Part shown: piece by piece, positions 17,730 to 25,506 of the stretch
How the letters are laid out: every line of letters starts with the position of its first letter
Numbering within the stretch: position 1 is the first letter of the stretch
NCBI GenBank assembly: GCA_002392655.1
Contig: DGHK01000009.1
Coordinates: 1-64,000, forward strand
DNA: 64,000 nucleotides
Source of the DNA: Lachnospiraceae bacterium UBA3850
Lineage (GTDB): Bacteria > Bacillota > Clostridia > Lachnospirales > Lachnospiraceae
Reading direction: 5' to 3'
Notes under the pieces: generated by a model
The model's input: the letters and a program-made list of their open reading frames with translations, nothing else
The model's database searches: none
Told to the model about the DNA's origin: nothing
Translations under genes and position numbers: made by a program

Positions 17730-17866
17730 AGTAATACATTTCTCGACTCGGCTCTCGCCTCAGTTCGGGCTCACCCCTAGCGGATGCTAAACTCTCACTG
17801 CGTGCTATCGCACTTGTGAATCGTTAAGCACCGAGACCCGAAATGGTCTCGAAATGTATTCTCAAG
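17726..17866 (-). repeat. Dispersed hairpin element, copy A (short form, reversed)
   Basis: The outer arms are CTTGAG-AATACATTTC on one side and its near-complement on the other. Read on the minus strand it has GAGACC-ATTTCG-GGTCTC, then a short hairpin GTGC-GATA-GCAC, then GCTAGGGGTGAGCCCGAAC, then GTCGAGAAATGTA. The end blocks match copies at 28410-28655 and 35987-36263; the middle is shorter and lacks the five-hairpin series. It lies between two convergent genes. Confidence 0.82.
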
Positions 17867-17894
17867 TTGGTTGTAAAATTCTTGAAAATAGATA

Positions 17895-18401
17895 TCAATC
17901 GTGGGATTTGTGAGTGAGTTTATATATCCACACGATTGGCTTCTCTAAAATACGCTTCAGATATATCTGTATCTCCTCGTGGAATGCTATCTGCTTAACA
18001 AGGATAGAGTGCAGACGTGCATTGTTTGCACCCCAGATATCAGTGAAGAGCTGGTCTCCAACAAAGAATGTTGTTTTTCTTTTGGTGCCCATAAGCCTCA
18101 TTGCTTCGAGATAACCGTCTCTTTTGGGCTTGCCGGCTTTATATACATAGCATCCGTCTACGGGATCACTAAAATTTTTTACTCGTGGTTCCTTGTTGTT
18201 TGAAACAAAACAGTATTTGAACCCCAGTTCCTTAAGCTGCTTGAAGAGAGCAAGGGACTTCTCGTCATGCATAGCATTGTGCGGTACGAGTGTGTTATCT
18301 ATATCAAATATGATTCCTCTGTATCCTTTGTTATAATACTTCTCAAAATCAATAGAGTATGTTGAATCGTAATATTCCTTTGGAAATAATTTGAAACTCA
18401 T
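17895..18401 (-). CDS. YqeG-family HAD phosphatase (subfamily IIIA)
   Basis: 168 residues. Motif I is IIFDIDNTLVPH, motif II is CFVSNN, the Lys is in KAGKPKRDGY, and motif IV is FFVGDQLFTDIWGANNA, matching the YqeG family (B. subtilis YqeG; the yeast relative Gep4 is a phosphatidylglycerophosphate phosphatase). The physiological substrate in this bacterium is not known. ATG 18401 is chosen because AAGGAAA lies just upstream; the in-frame extension to 18443 has no site. It is downstream of uvrC on the minus strand. Confidence 0.88.
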   Translation of the reverse strand: MSFKLFPKEYYDSTYSIDFEKYYNKGYRGIIFDIDNTLVPHNAMHDEKSLALFKQLKELGFKYCFVSNNKEPRVKNFSDPVDGCYVYKAGKPKRDGYLEAMRLMGTKRKTTFFVGDQLFTDIWGANNARLHSILVKQIAFHEEIQIYLKRILEKPIVWIYKLTHKSHD

Positions 18402-18449
18402 TAATGATTTTCCTTTCTGTTTTTGGTTATTTATAATTTGCAAGCTATA

Positions 18450-20267
18450 TCAGTTAAAGAATTCATATACTGCAGAAGCAGCCTTTGCATCCATACCTTC
18501 AACCTCGGAAAGCTCTTCAAGAGTTGCTTTTTTGATATTATCAACGTCCTTGAAGTGAAGCAGTAGTGCCTTTCTTCTTTTAGGTCCGATTCCTTTGATG
18601 TCATCAAGGATGGATCTTGTCTGTTCGGCGCTTCGAAGCTGCTTATGATAATCTATGGCGAATCGGTGTGTTTCGTCCTGAAGTGCAGTGACCATATGGA
18701 TGGCTTCGCTTCCGGGCTTGAAATCAACTTCTTCATCCTGATAGTATAGACCTCTTGTTCTGTGCTTATCATCCTTTACCATACCACAAACCGGAATCTC
18801 GAGTCCAATACTGTTTAAAACAGCCTCTGCTATATGAACCTGCCCCTTGCCACCATCCATCATGATAACATCAGGGAGTGGTCCCAGTTTTTCGTCAGTA
18901 TATCTTCTGGAAAGAACCTCTTTCATGGAAGCGTAATCGTCAGGACCTTCAACGCTTCTAAGTTTGAACTTTCTGTACGCATTACGTTTTGGTTTTCCGT
19001 TTTCAAAAACAACCATAGAAGCGACAGAGTGGTAGCCGGAAATGTTTGATATATCGAAAGCCTCCATACGGACTACATTTTCGGCTCCGATTATCTCGGC
19101 AATTTCCATGCAGGCACCGGTGGTTCTTTTCTCGGCTCTTTTTATTCTCTCGATATCCTGTTCGAGCACAAGCCTGGCGTTGTCCGCGGCCAGCTTGATA
19201 AGTCCTTTCTTTTCGCCTTTCTGTGGAGTTGTGATTACGACCTTCTGGCCCTTTCTGTCGGAGAGGTAGTCTGTTATGACCTGTTCATCCTCCACACCTG
19301 TGATGGTTAGTATCTCTTTGGGAACAAAAGGTACAGCAAAATAGAATTGTTTGATAAAAGCAGTTACGATTTCACTGTCTGTATCGTCTGTATCAATTGA
19401 CATGTGATGGTTCTCGCGGCCAATCAGACTGCCATCTCTGATAAAAAATATCGATATGACGGAGTCCTTATCTGCACGTGCCATAGCTATTATATCCTTA
19501 TCATCTGTGGAGCTGCTGCTTACCCTTTGTTTCTCGGATATCTTCTCGACGCTTTCAAGGATATCTCGGGTTTCGGCTGCTTTTTCAAATTCCATTCTCT
19601 CGGCATAGTCAGACATTTCCTTTTTCAGCCTGTTTATGACGGGACGGGTGTTTCCGTTCAGAAAGGCAGCGGCTTCCTCTACATTTTTATAGTAATCCTC
19701 CCTGCTGATAAGCCCAGCACATGGCGCGGGACACTGGCCTATCTGGTAGTAGAGACATGGCCTGTCATCACATTTGCTGTTATTCAGATCCCTGTTACAG
19801 TTTCTCAGATGGAAAAGCTTCTTAACAAGAGCGATAGTGTCATGTACGGCTTTTCTGTCAGTGAAAGGACCGAAGTAGAGGGATTTGTCTCTGGACATAC
19901 GGTGGCTCATCATTATCCTCGGGAAGAGGTCACCTACAGTAAGCTTTATGTATGGATAGCCCTTGTCATCTGTCATAAGAGTGTTGTATTTGGGCCTGTG
20001 TTCCTTAATCAGGTTACACTCCAGAACGAGTGCTTCCATTTCGGATGCAGTTATTATGTATTCGAAATATGCTATCTGAGATACCATCTTCGTGATTTTC
20101 GGTGAATTATTATGACCATGTCCGGCTCTGAAGTATTGTCTCACGCGGTTATGGAGATCCAGTGCTTTACCCACATAAAGAATAGCCTCGTTTTCGTTAT
20201 GCATTATATAAACGCCGGGGCTGTGTGGAAGCTTATTCAGTTCTTCTTCTATATCAAATGTGTTCAT
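18450..20267 (-). CDS. uvrC: Excinuclease ABC subunit C
   Basis: 605 residues. It makes the dual incisions in nucleotide excision repair with UvrA and UvrB. The N-terminal GIY-YIG domain shows PGVYIMHNENEAILYVGKAL; a UVR motif (YAERMEFEKAAETRDILES) binds UvrB; a Cys cluster (CNRDLNNSKCDDRPCLYYQ) sits between; the RNase H-like nuclease core contains EAFDISNISGYHSVASMV and MMDGGKGQVHIAE; a helix-hairpin-helix pair (IKGIGPKRRKALL and LSEVEGMDAKAASAV) ends the protein. ATG 20267 gives the usual N-terminus; the longer frame to 20363 adds residues that do not fit the family and has no clear site. Confidence 0.95.
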   Translation of the reverse strand: MNTFDIEEELNKLPHSPGVYIMHNENEAILYVGKALDLHNRVRQYFRAGHGHNNSPKITKMVSQIAYFEYIITASEMEALVLECNLIKEHRPKYNTLMTDDKGYPYIKLTVGDLFPRIMMSHRMSRDKSLYFGPFTDRKAVHDTIALVKKLFHLRNCNRDLNNSKCDDRPCLYYQIGQCPAPCAGLISREDYYKNVEEAAAFLNGNTRPVINRLKKEMSDYAERMEFEKAAETRDILESVEKISEKQRVSSSSTDDKDIIAMARADKDSVISIFFIRDGSLIGRENHHMSIDTDDTDSEIVTAFIKQFYFAVPFVPKEILTITGVEDEQVITDYLSDRKGQKVVITTPQKGEKKGLIKLAADNARLVLEQDIERIKRAEKRTTGACMEIAEIIGAENVVRMEAFDISNISGYHSVASMVVFENGKPKRNAYRKFKLRSVEGPDDYASMKEVLSRRYTDEKLGPLPDVIMMDGGKGQVHIAEAVLNSIGLEIPVCGMVKDDKHRTRGLYYQDEEVDFKPGSEAIHMVTALQDETHRFAIDYHKQLRSAEQTRSILDDIKGIGPKRRKALLLHFKDVDNIKKATLEELSEVEGMDAKAASAVYEFFN

Positions 20268-20400
20268 AGCTCTTATATTATACACTTTGATGGGGAAGAT
20301 TAGTAGTGAAAAAAAACTTTCGATATGGTAGAATATAGATAGCGCTTTTTGTGCGACGACCATGATCGGTCAGTCAAAAATAAATAATGGGGGAAGGTAA

Positions 20401-21339
20401 ATGAAAGAAGAGTATTCGGTTTCTCTTACTGAGTTTATCAATAAGATGAATCTTCAGAATCATACACCGGAGATTAATACCGATGAGATATTCATCAGTG
20501 ATCCGGACATTAACAGACCGGCGCTTCAGCTGGCCGGTTTTTTTGAACACTTTGATACGAATCGTGTTCAGATATGCGGAAATGTTGAGAACGCATATAT
20601 AGCAGACAAGCATACAAGGGATGAGGCGAAGGAGATATTCGATAAGCTGTTTACCTATAACATCCCCTGTCTGGTATTCTGCAGAGGCATAGAGCCTTAT
20701 GATTTTGTTATTGAAGCAGGAAAGAAGCATGGAATTCCCATACTTACAAGTCCTGCTACAACATCATCCTTCGTGCATGAGACAGTTAGGTATCTGCATG
20801 AAGAGCTGGCACCACGTATATCGCTGCATGCTGTTCTTGTAGACGTTTTCGGTGAGGGAGTTCTCATCATGGGCGATAGTGGTATCGGTAAGAGTGAGGC
20901 TGCTCTTGAGCTCATAAAGAGAGGCCACAGACTTGTTGCTGACGATGTCGTTGAGATAAAGAAGATCAGCGACGAACAGCTTATTGGTCAGTCACCTGAG
21001 ATAACGAGACATTTCATCGAGCTTAGAGGTATAGGAATTATAGATGTTAAAACTATGTTCGGTGTAGAATGCGTCAAGATATCACAGCAGGTTGATCTTG
21101 TTATCAAGCTTGAAGAGTGGGATAAGGATGCTAATTATGACAGACTCGGACTTTCGGATAGTCATATAGAGATACTTGGAACCAGCATAGTATCACATTC
21201 GATTCCTATTAGACCGGGACGAAATCTGGCTATTATCGTCGAATCTGCGGCAGTAAACCACAGACAGAAGAAGATGGGCTACAATGCTGCGCAGGAGATG
21301 TATAATCGTGTTACAAAGGGTCTGCAGAATAATCAATAA
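20401..21339 (+). CDS. hprK: HPr kinase/phosphorylase
   Basis: 312 residues, normal for the family. It phosphorylates HPr and Crh on Ser46 when glycolytic intermediates are high, giving the CcpA co-regulator, and removes the phosphate in their absence. The P-loop is GDSGIGKS (158-165), the catalytic region includes RLVADDVVEIKK, and the signature LRGIGIIDVKTMFG lies near residue 205. GGGGGAAGG precedes the ATG. It is divergent from uvrC and heads a cluster ending in a Crh-like protein, its likely substrate. Confidence 0.95.
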   Translation: MKEEYSVSLTEFINKMNLQNHTPEINTDEIFISDPDINRPALQLAGFFEHFDTNRVQICGNVENAYIADKHTRDEAKEIFDKLFTYNIPCLVFCRGIEPYDFVIEAGKKHGIPILTSPATTSSFVHETVRYLHEELAPRISLHAVLVDVFGEGVLIMGDSGIGKSEAALELIKRGHRLVADDVVEIKKISDEQLIGQSPEITRHFIELRGIGIIDVKTMFGVECVKISQQVDLVIKLEEWDKDANYDRLGLSDSHIEILGTSIVSHSIPIRPGRNLAIIVESAAVNHRQKKMGYNAAQEMYNRVTKGLQNNQ

Positions 21340-21383
21340 TTTCATTCCCGATGGGGATGTATGAATCATAGGAGGAGCATTAT

Positions 21384-22319
21384 ATGTCAAAGTATGTATT
21401 TGGAGTTGATATCGGTGGAACAACAGTTAAAATCGGACTTTTTTCTATCGAAGGAGAACTTCTGGATAAATGGGAGATAACAACAAGAACTGATGATGGT
21501 GGAGCTTATATCCTGTCTGATATAGCAGCATCAATCGATTCAAAGATGAAGGAGAAGGAGATAGCCAAGGAAGAGGTTAAGGGTATCGGAATGGGAGTTC
21601 CGGGACCTGTCAAAGAAGACGGAACAGTTGTCAAGTGTGTAAACCTCGGCTGGGGAATCTTCAATGCGGCTGATGAGCTGAGTGAGCTTACGGGATTATC
21701 AGTTAAAGTTGGAAATGATGCAAATATGGCTGCTCTTGGTGAATACTGGCAGGGTGGCGGAAAGGACTATGAAAACGTGGTTCTTATCACTCTTGGAACC
21801 GGTGTCGGCGGCGGTATCATACTTAATGGTAAAATGATTGCCGGAGTAAACGGAGCCGGAGGTGAGATAGGTCATATGACTATAGATCTGAATGAAAGTG
21901 ATGTCTGCAATTGTGGCAAGAAGGGATGTCTGGAGCAGTATGCATCAGCAACAGGAATCGTAAGACTGGCGAACAGAGCACTTCAGGCAAGTGACAAGCC
22001 TTCAAAGCTGAGGGAGGTAAAGTATATCTCTGCAAAGGAGATATTCGATGCCGCCAAGAATGGTGATGATCTCGCGCTTGATCTGGTTGAGGAGCACGGA
22101 AGGAGACTTGGACTTGCACTTGCAAATGTTGCGGTTGTTGTTGATCCTGAGGTCTTTGTTATCGGCGGTGGTGTATCAAGAGCCGGAGACATACTTATCA
22201 ATGCTACACGTAAGTACTATCAGGAGTTTGCTTTCCATGCATGCAGGAACACCAAGTTCGAGCTTGCAACTCTGGGAAATGATGCCGGTATGTACGGTGG
22301 AGCGGCATCTGCTTTGTAA
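21384..22319 (+). CDS. glcK: ROK-family glucokinase
   Basis: 311 residues. It phosphorylates glucose with ATP. The N-terminal phosphate-binding loop is VFGVDIGGTTVKIGLF, the catalytic region has GNDANMAALGE and LGTGVGGGII, and the ROK zinc motif is CNCGKKGCLEQYAS with the preceding GEIGHM. No DNA-binding domain is fused, so it is a kinase and not a NagC-type repressor. AGGAGGAG precedes the ATG. It follows hprK by 44 bp. Substrate could be another hexose. Confidence 0.9.
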   Translation: MSKYVFGVDIGGTTVKIGLFSIEGELLDKWEITTRTDDGGAYILSDIAASIDSKMKEKEIAKEEVKGIGMGVPGPVKEDGTVVKCVNLGWGIFNAADELSELTGLSVKVGNDANMAALGEYWQGGGKDYENVVLITLGTGVGGGIILNGKMIAGVNGAGGEIGHMTIDLNESDVCNCGKKGCLEQYASATGIVRLANRALQASDKPSKLREVKYISAKEIFDAAKNGDDLALDLVEEHGRRLGLALANVAVVVDPEVFVIGGGVSRAGDILINATRKYYQEFAFHACRNTKFELATLGNDAGMYGGAASAL

Positions 22320-22371
22320 TAATTAACAGTAAAAGCATGAAAATAGTAGAATTTTTAACTATTTTTGTGAA

Positions 22372-22400
22372 TTGAAAAATATTACTCTATGGGGTACTAT
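22372..22400 (+). promoter_or_regulatory. Promoter upstream of murB
   Basis: TTGAAA at 22372-22377 and TACTAT at 22395-22400 are 17 bp apart. The leader that follows contains a 7-bp hairpin TACTTTG/CAAAGTA at 22402-22432. A weak hairpin (AAAATAGT/ACTATTTTT, 22340-22367) before the promoter may terminate the glucokinase transcript. Confidence 0.6.
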
Positions 22401-22465
22401 GTACTTTGTAGAGTTTTATTTTGTGCAAAGTATGGCCAAGATAAAGAATATTTGGAGTATTTCAT

Positions 22466-23335
22466 ATGAATTTTGAACTTTTAAAAAATGAACCTATGTC
22501 CAAGCATACTACCTTCAAAACAGGTGGCTGTGCCGATGCCTTTTATAGGGTTTTCAATATCGATGGACTAAGAGAGGTTCTTGAGATAATTTCCGCAAAA
22601 GGCGAAAAACCTCTTATCATCGGAAATGGTAGTAATCTTCTTGTTTCTGATATGGGACCCGGTGTCCCGGTGATCGAGATAGGAGAAGGGATGTCGGAGG
22701 TGTCGGTAGACGGTGATACTATAGTCGCACTTGCCGGTGCCAGACTTTCTAAGGTTTCCAGATGTGCTATGGAAAACAGTCTGACCGGAATGGAGTTTGC
22801 ATCAGGGATACCCGGAACTATCGGAGGCGCTCTCTATATGAACGCCGGTGCATACGGCGGAGAGATGAAGGATATAGTTCAGTCTGTAAAGGCATATAAG
22901 GACGGCGAGATCATAGAGATAGCCGGAGAGGCTATGGACTTTGGTTACAGACACAGCAGAGCTATGAATGAAGATATGATACTGCTGGGTGCTACGCTTA
23001 AGCTGAAAGCAGGAGATAAGCAGGAGATAGAAGCGTTGATGAATGATCTCAATCAGCGCAGGCGTGATAAACAGCCGCTTGAATATCCAAGCGCTGGTTC
23101 TACATTTAAGAGGCCTGAGGGGTATTTTGCAGGCAAGCTTATAATGGATGCAGGACTTGCGGGGGATTCCTTCGGAGGAGCTATGGTAAGTCCAAAGCAT
23201 TGCGGATTTATAGTTAATACCGGAGGAGCGACATCAACTGATGTGTACGCGCTTATTCAGAAGGTTCAAAGTGTTGTATATAGTAAGTTCGGCGTCATGC
23301 TAGAGACCGAGGTTAAAATGATAGGGGAGTTTTAA
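22466..23335 (+). CDS. murB: UDP-N-acetylenolpyruvoylglucosamine reductase
   Basis: 289 residues, an FAD enzyme that reduces the enolpyruvyl group to make UDP-MurNAc in peptidoglycan synthesis. FAD-binding segments are PLIIGNGSNLLVSD and GMEFASGIPGTIGGALYMNA; the catalytic Ser is in YPSAGSTFKRPEG; the C-terminal Glu is in MLETEVKMIGEF. Its length and the absence of the extra Tyr loop fit type II MurB of Gram-positive bacteria. TTGGAG lies before the ATG. Own promoter upstream; rapZ follows after 18 bp. Confidence 0.95.
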   Translation: MNFELLKNEPMSKHTTFKTGGCADAFYRVFNIDGLREVLEIISAKGEKPLIIGNGSNLLVSDMGPGVPVIEIGEGMSEVSVDGDTIVALAGARLSKVSRCAMENSLTGMEFASGIPGTIGGALYMNAGAYGGEMKDIVQSVKAYKDGEIIEIAGEAMDFGYRHSRAMNEDMILLGATLKLKAGDKQEIEALMNDLNQRRRDKQPLEYPSAGSTFKRPEGYFAGKLIMDAGLAGDSFGGAMVSPKHCGFIVNTGGATSTDVYALIQKVQSVVYSKFGVMLETEVKMIGEF

Positions 23336-23353
23336 AAACGGAGGGGCATAATT

Positions 23354-24235
23354 TTGCGTTTTGTTATTGTTACGGGGATGAGTGGTGCAGGAAAATCAAC
23401 AGTTCTGAAATCCCTTGAGGATCTCGGATTCTTCTGTGTTGATAATCTGCCCGTAGAACTTATTGATAAGTTTGTTGAGCTTACAAGTGATACGAATTTT
23501 ACAAATGACAAGGTTGCGCTTGGTACAGACATAAGAAGCGGAAGCTCGCTCGATGAGCTGAGTGATATACTGAACCGTCTTCGTGAAAACAAGTTTAATT
23601 ATGAGATTCTTTTCCTGGATGCAGCAAATGATATACTTGTTAAGAGATATAAAGAGACGCGTAGGGAACATCCGCTGGCAGTGGGTGGTTCACTTATAGA
23701 TGGAATAATTGAGGAAAGAGAGAGAATAGACTTTCTCAGCAATATAGCCGACTATACTATAGATACTTCAAAGCTTCTCACGAGGGAGCTTAAGGCTGAG
23801 GTAAGGAAGATATTCTCCAAGGGTAAGGAATATAAGAATCTGATTGTGACTATCATGTCGTTCGGATACAAGTTCGGAATTCCGCAGGATGCTGACTATG
23901 TTTATGATGTGAGATTTATGCCAAACCCTTATTATATAGATAACCTGAGAAGAAAGACCGGTAATGATGAAGAGGTTCAAAACTACGTCATGGATGCTCC
24001 TGAGAGCAAGGATTTTGTAGATAAGCTGGTTGATATGTCAGGATTTCTGATCAAACAGTACAGCGCGCAGGAGGAGAGACATCAGCTGGTAATCGCCATC
24101 GGATGTACAGGCGGAAGACATAGATCAGTAACCGTGGCAAATGAGCTGGGCAAGAGACTCTCAGAACTTCCGTATTCATTCAGGGTGTTCCACAGAGATA
24201 TAATTAATGATTCGTATGTTAAGGGTGAGATGTAA
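23354..24235 (+). CDS. rapZ: RapZ-family (YvcJ) nucleotide-binding protein
   Basis: 293 residues. An N-terminal P-loop domain (VTGMSGAGKSTVLKSLEDLG, Walker A GAGKS) is joined to a C-terminal domain with IGCTGGRHRSVTVANEL. In B. subtilis the protein (YvcJ) binds nucleotides; in E. coli RapZ controls GlmS through small RNAs, but whether the RNA role holds in Bacillota is not known. It starts with TTG, with GGAGGGG at 23340-23346 in the right place. The stop overlaps the next start (TAATG). In B. subtilis yvcK lies between this gene and whiA, but here it is missing. Confidence 0.92.
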   Translation: MRFVIVTGMSGAGKSTVLKSLEDLGFFCVDNLPVELIDKFVELTSDTNFTNDKVALGTDIRSGSSLDELSDILNRLRENKFNYEILFLDAANDILVKRYKETRREHPLAVGGSLIDGIIEERERIDFLSNIADYTIDTSKLLTRELKAEVRKIFSKGKEYKNLIVTIMSFGYKFGIPQDADYVYDVRFMPNPYYIDNLRRKTGNDEEVQNYVMDAPESKDFVDKLVDMSGFLIKQYSAQEERHQLVIAIGCTGGRHRSVTVANELGKRLSELPYSFRVFHRDIINDSYVKGEM

Positions 24236-25182
24236 TGTCATTTTCGTCTGATTTGAAGATAGAACTCCTTGATATAATACCGAAGAATATCCATTGCAGA
24301 TATGCTCTTCTCGCCGGCTTCATGTCAATAAACGCCAGATTAATAACGACAGAAATTGGCACGGACTTTGCCGTGAGAGTGGAGAGTGACGAGGTAGAGG
24401 ATTTTATCCTGAAGCTTATCAGGATGACAACGGAAATAGCTGATGAGGATATAGTCAGGGAAAATGAGAAGTCACACCACAGAAAGCTGATCATTAAAGA
24501 AGCAGATTTCGAAAAAGAGCTTCGCCCCAGACTGAAGCTTGGCAGTGAGAATAACAGGGTGACTGTAAATGATATAATAACCGAAAGAAGCTGTTGCAAG
24601 AAATCGTATCTGAGAGGTGCATTTCTGGCAGGAGGTTCCATCTCGAATCCCGAGAAGTCGTATCATGTGGAGATATCTGTCCCTACAAGGACAGAGGCTG
24701 TGAAACTGCAGGGCATACTAAATTCATTTAGTCCAGGTGCCAAGGTGATCAGCCGAAAGGACAGGTTTATTGTATATATAAAAGATGCAGAAACTATCTC
24801 CAATACATTTGGCATCATAGGCGCGTCAAAATCTATGATGGAGTTTGAGAACATAAGAATTCTCAAGGATTTAAGAAACAGCATAAACCGAGAGGTTAAC
24901 TGTGACACTGCAAATATGGCAAAAACGGCAAATGCTGCCGCTAAGCAGATAGATGATATCAATTATTGTTTATCTCATATAAATCCTGAAGATATGCCTG
25001 AAGCTTTAAGAGAGATGGCAGAGGTCAGACTTAAGTATCCGTATCTCTCGCTAAAGGAACTGGGTGACAAATTTACCCCGCCACTCGGTAAATCAGGTAT
25101 AAATCACAGGCTAAAGAAAATCAGCGATATGGCTGATAAACTCAGAAAAAGTGATGGTATTTTAAAGGAGAAAAAATTATGA
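24235..25182 (+). CDS. whiA: WhiA sporulation/division regulator
   Basis: 315 residues. It has an N-terminal pair of LAGLIDADG-like domains (RYALLAGFMSI, SYLRGAFLAGGSISNP) without nuclease residues, and a C-terminal helix-turn-helix (SLKELGDKFTPPLGKSGINHRLKKI). In Gram-positive bacteria WhiA is a DNA-binding protein linked to division and chromosome segregation. The start overlaps the rapZ stop by 1 nt and the stop overlaps the Crh-like gene by 4 nt, so three genes are tightly coupled. Confidence 0.94.
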   Translation: MSFSSDLKIELLDIIPKNIHCRYALLAGFMSINARLITTEIGTDFAVRVESDEVEDFILKLIRMTTEIADEDIVRENEKSHHRKLIIKEADFEKELRPRLKLGSENNRVTVNDIITERSCCKKSYLRGAFLAGGSISNPEKSYHVEISVPTRTEAVKLQGILNSFSPGAKVISRKDRFIVYIKDAETISNTFGIIGASKSMMEFENIRILKDLRNSINREVNCDTANMAKTANAAAKQIDDINYCLSHINPEDMPEALREMAEVRLKYPYLSLKELGDKFTPPLGKSGINHRLKKISDMADKLRKSDGILKEKKL

Positions 25183-25433
25183 CTAAGAAGATGTTTAGGG
25201 TTAGTATTCCACAGTTTGATGAAGCTAGACCGGTAGCTGAGATAGTTCAGACTGCCAGCAAATTCAGAAGTGAGATATTCCTTATCTCCGGTACTAAGAA
25301 GATAAATGCAAAAAGTATAATGGGGATGATGAGTCTGGGACTTTGCAATGATGAGGAGATAGAGATAGAAGCATCTGGATGCGACGAAACTGATGCAGTA
25401 GATTCTATTATAAGTTATATGAGTCAGGATTGA
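25179..25433 (+). CDS. crh: Crh-like HPr homologue with Glu15 in place of His15
   Basis: 84 residues, the size of HPr. Aligned by eye with no gaps, the site that is His15 in HPr (GLHARP) reads FDEARP, so residue 15 is Glu. The regulatory serine is present exactly at 46 (NAKSIMGMMSLG). A protein that cannot take phosphate from Enzyme I but can be phosphorylated by HprK matches the role of B. subtilis Crh, which has Gln15. Gene order rapZ-whiA-crh with hprK upstream also matches. It would act in catabolite repression with CcpA. It overlaps whiA by 4 nt. Confidence 0.85.
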   Translation: MTKKMFRVSIPQFDEARPVAEIVQTASKFRSEIFLISGTKKINAKSIMGMMSLGLCNDEEIEIEASGCDETDAVDSIISYMSQD

Positions 25434-25458
25434 TTGATATCTCCTTCTGTGTTATAAT
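25430..25458 (+). promoter_or_regulatory. Promoter of the Sel1-repeat protein gene
   Basis: TTGATT at 25430-25435 overlaps the crh stop codon; TATAAT at 25453-25458 follows after 17 bp. Confidence 0.7.
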
Positions 25459-25506
25459 AAATTAGTTATTTTATTACATGAATTTTTAACGTGTGGAGGA
25501 TGTAAA

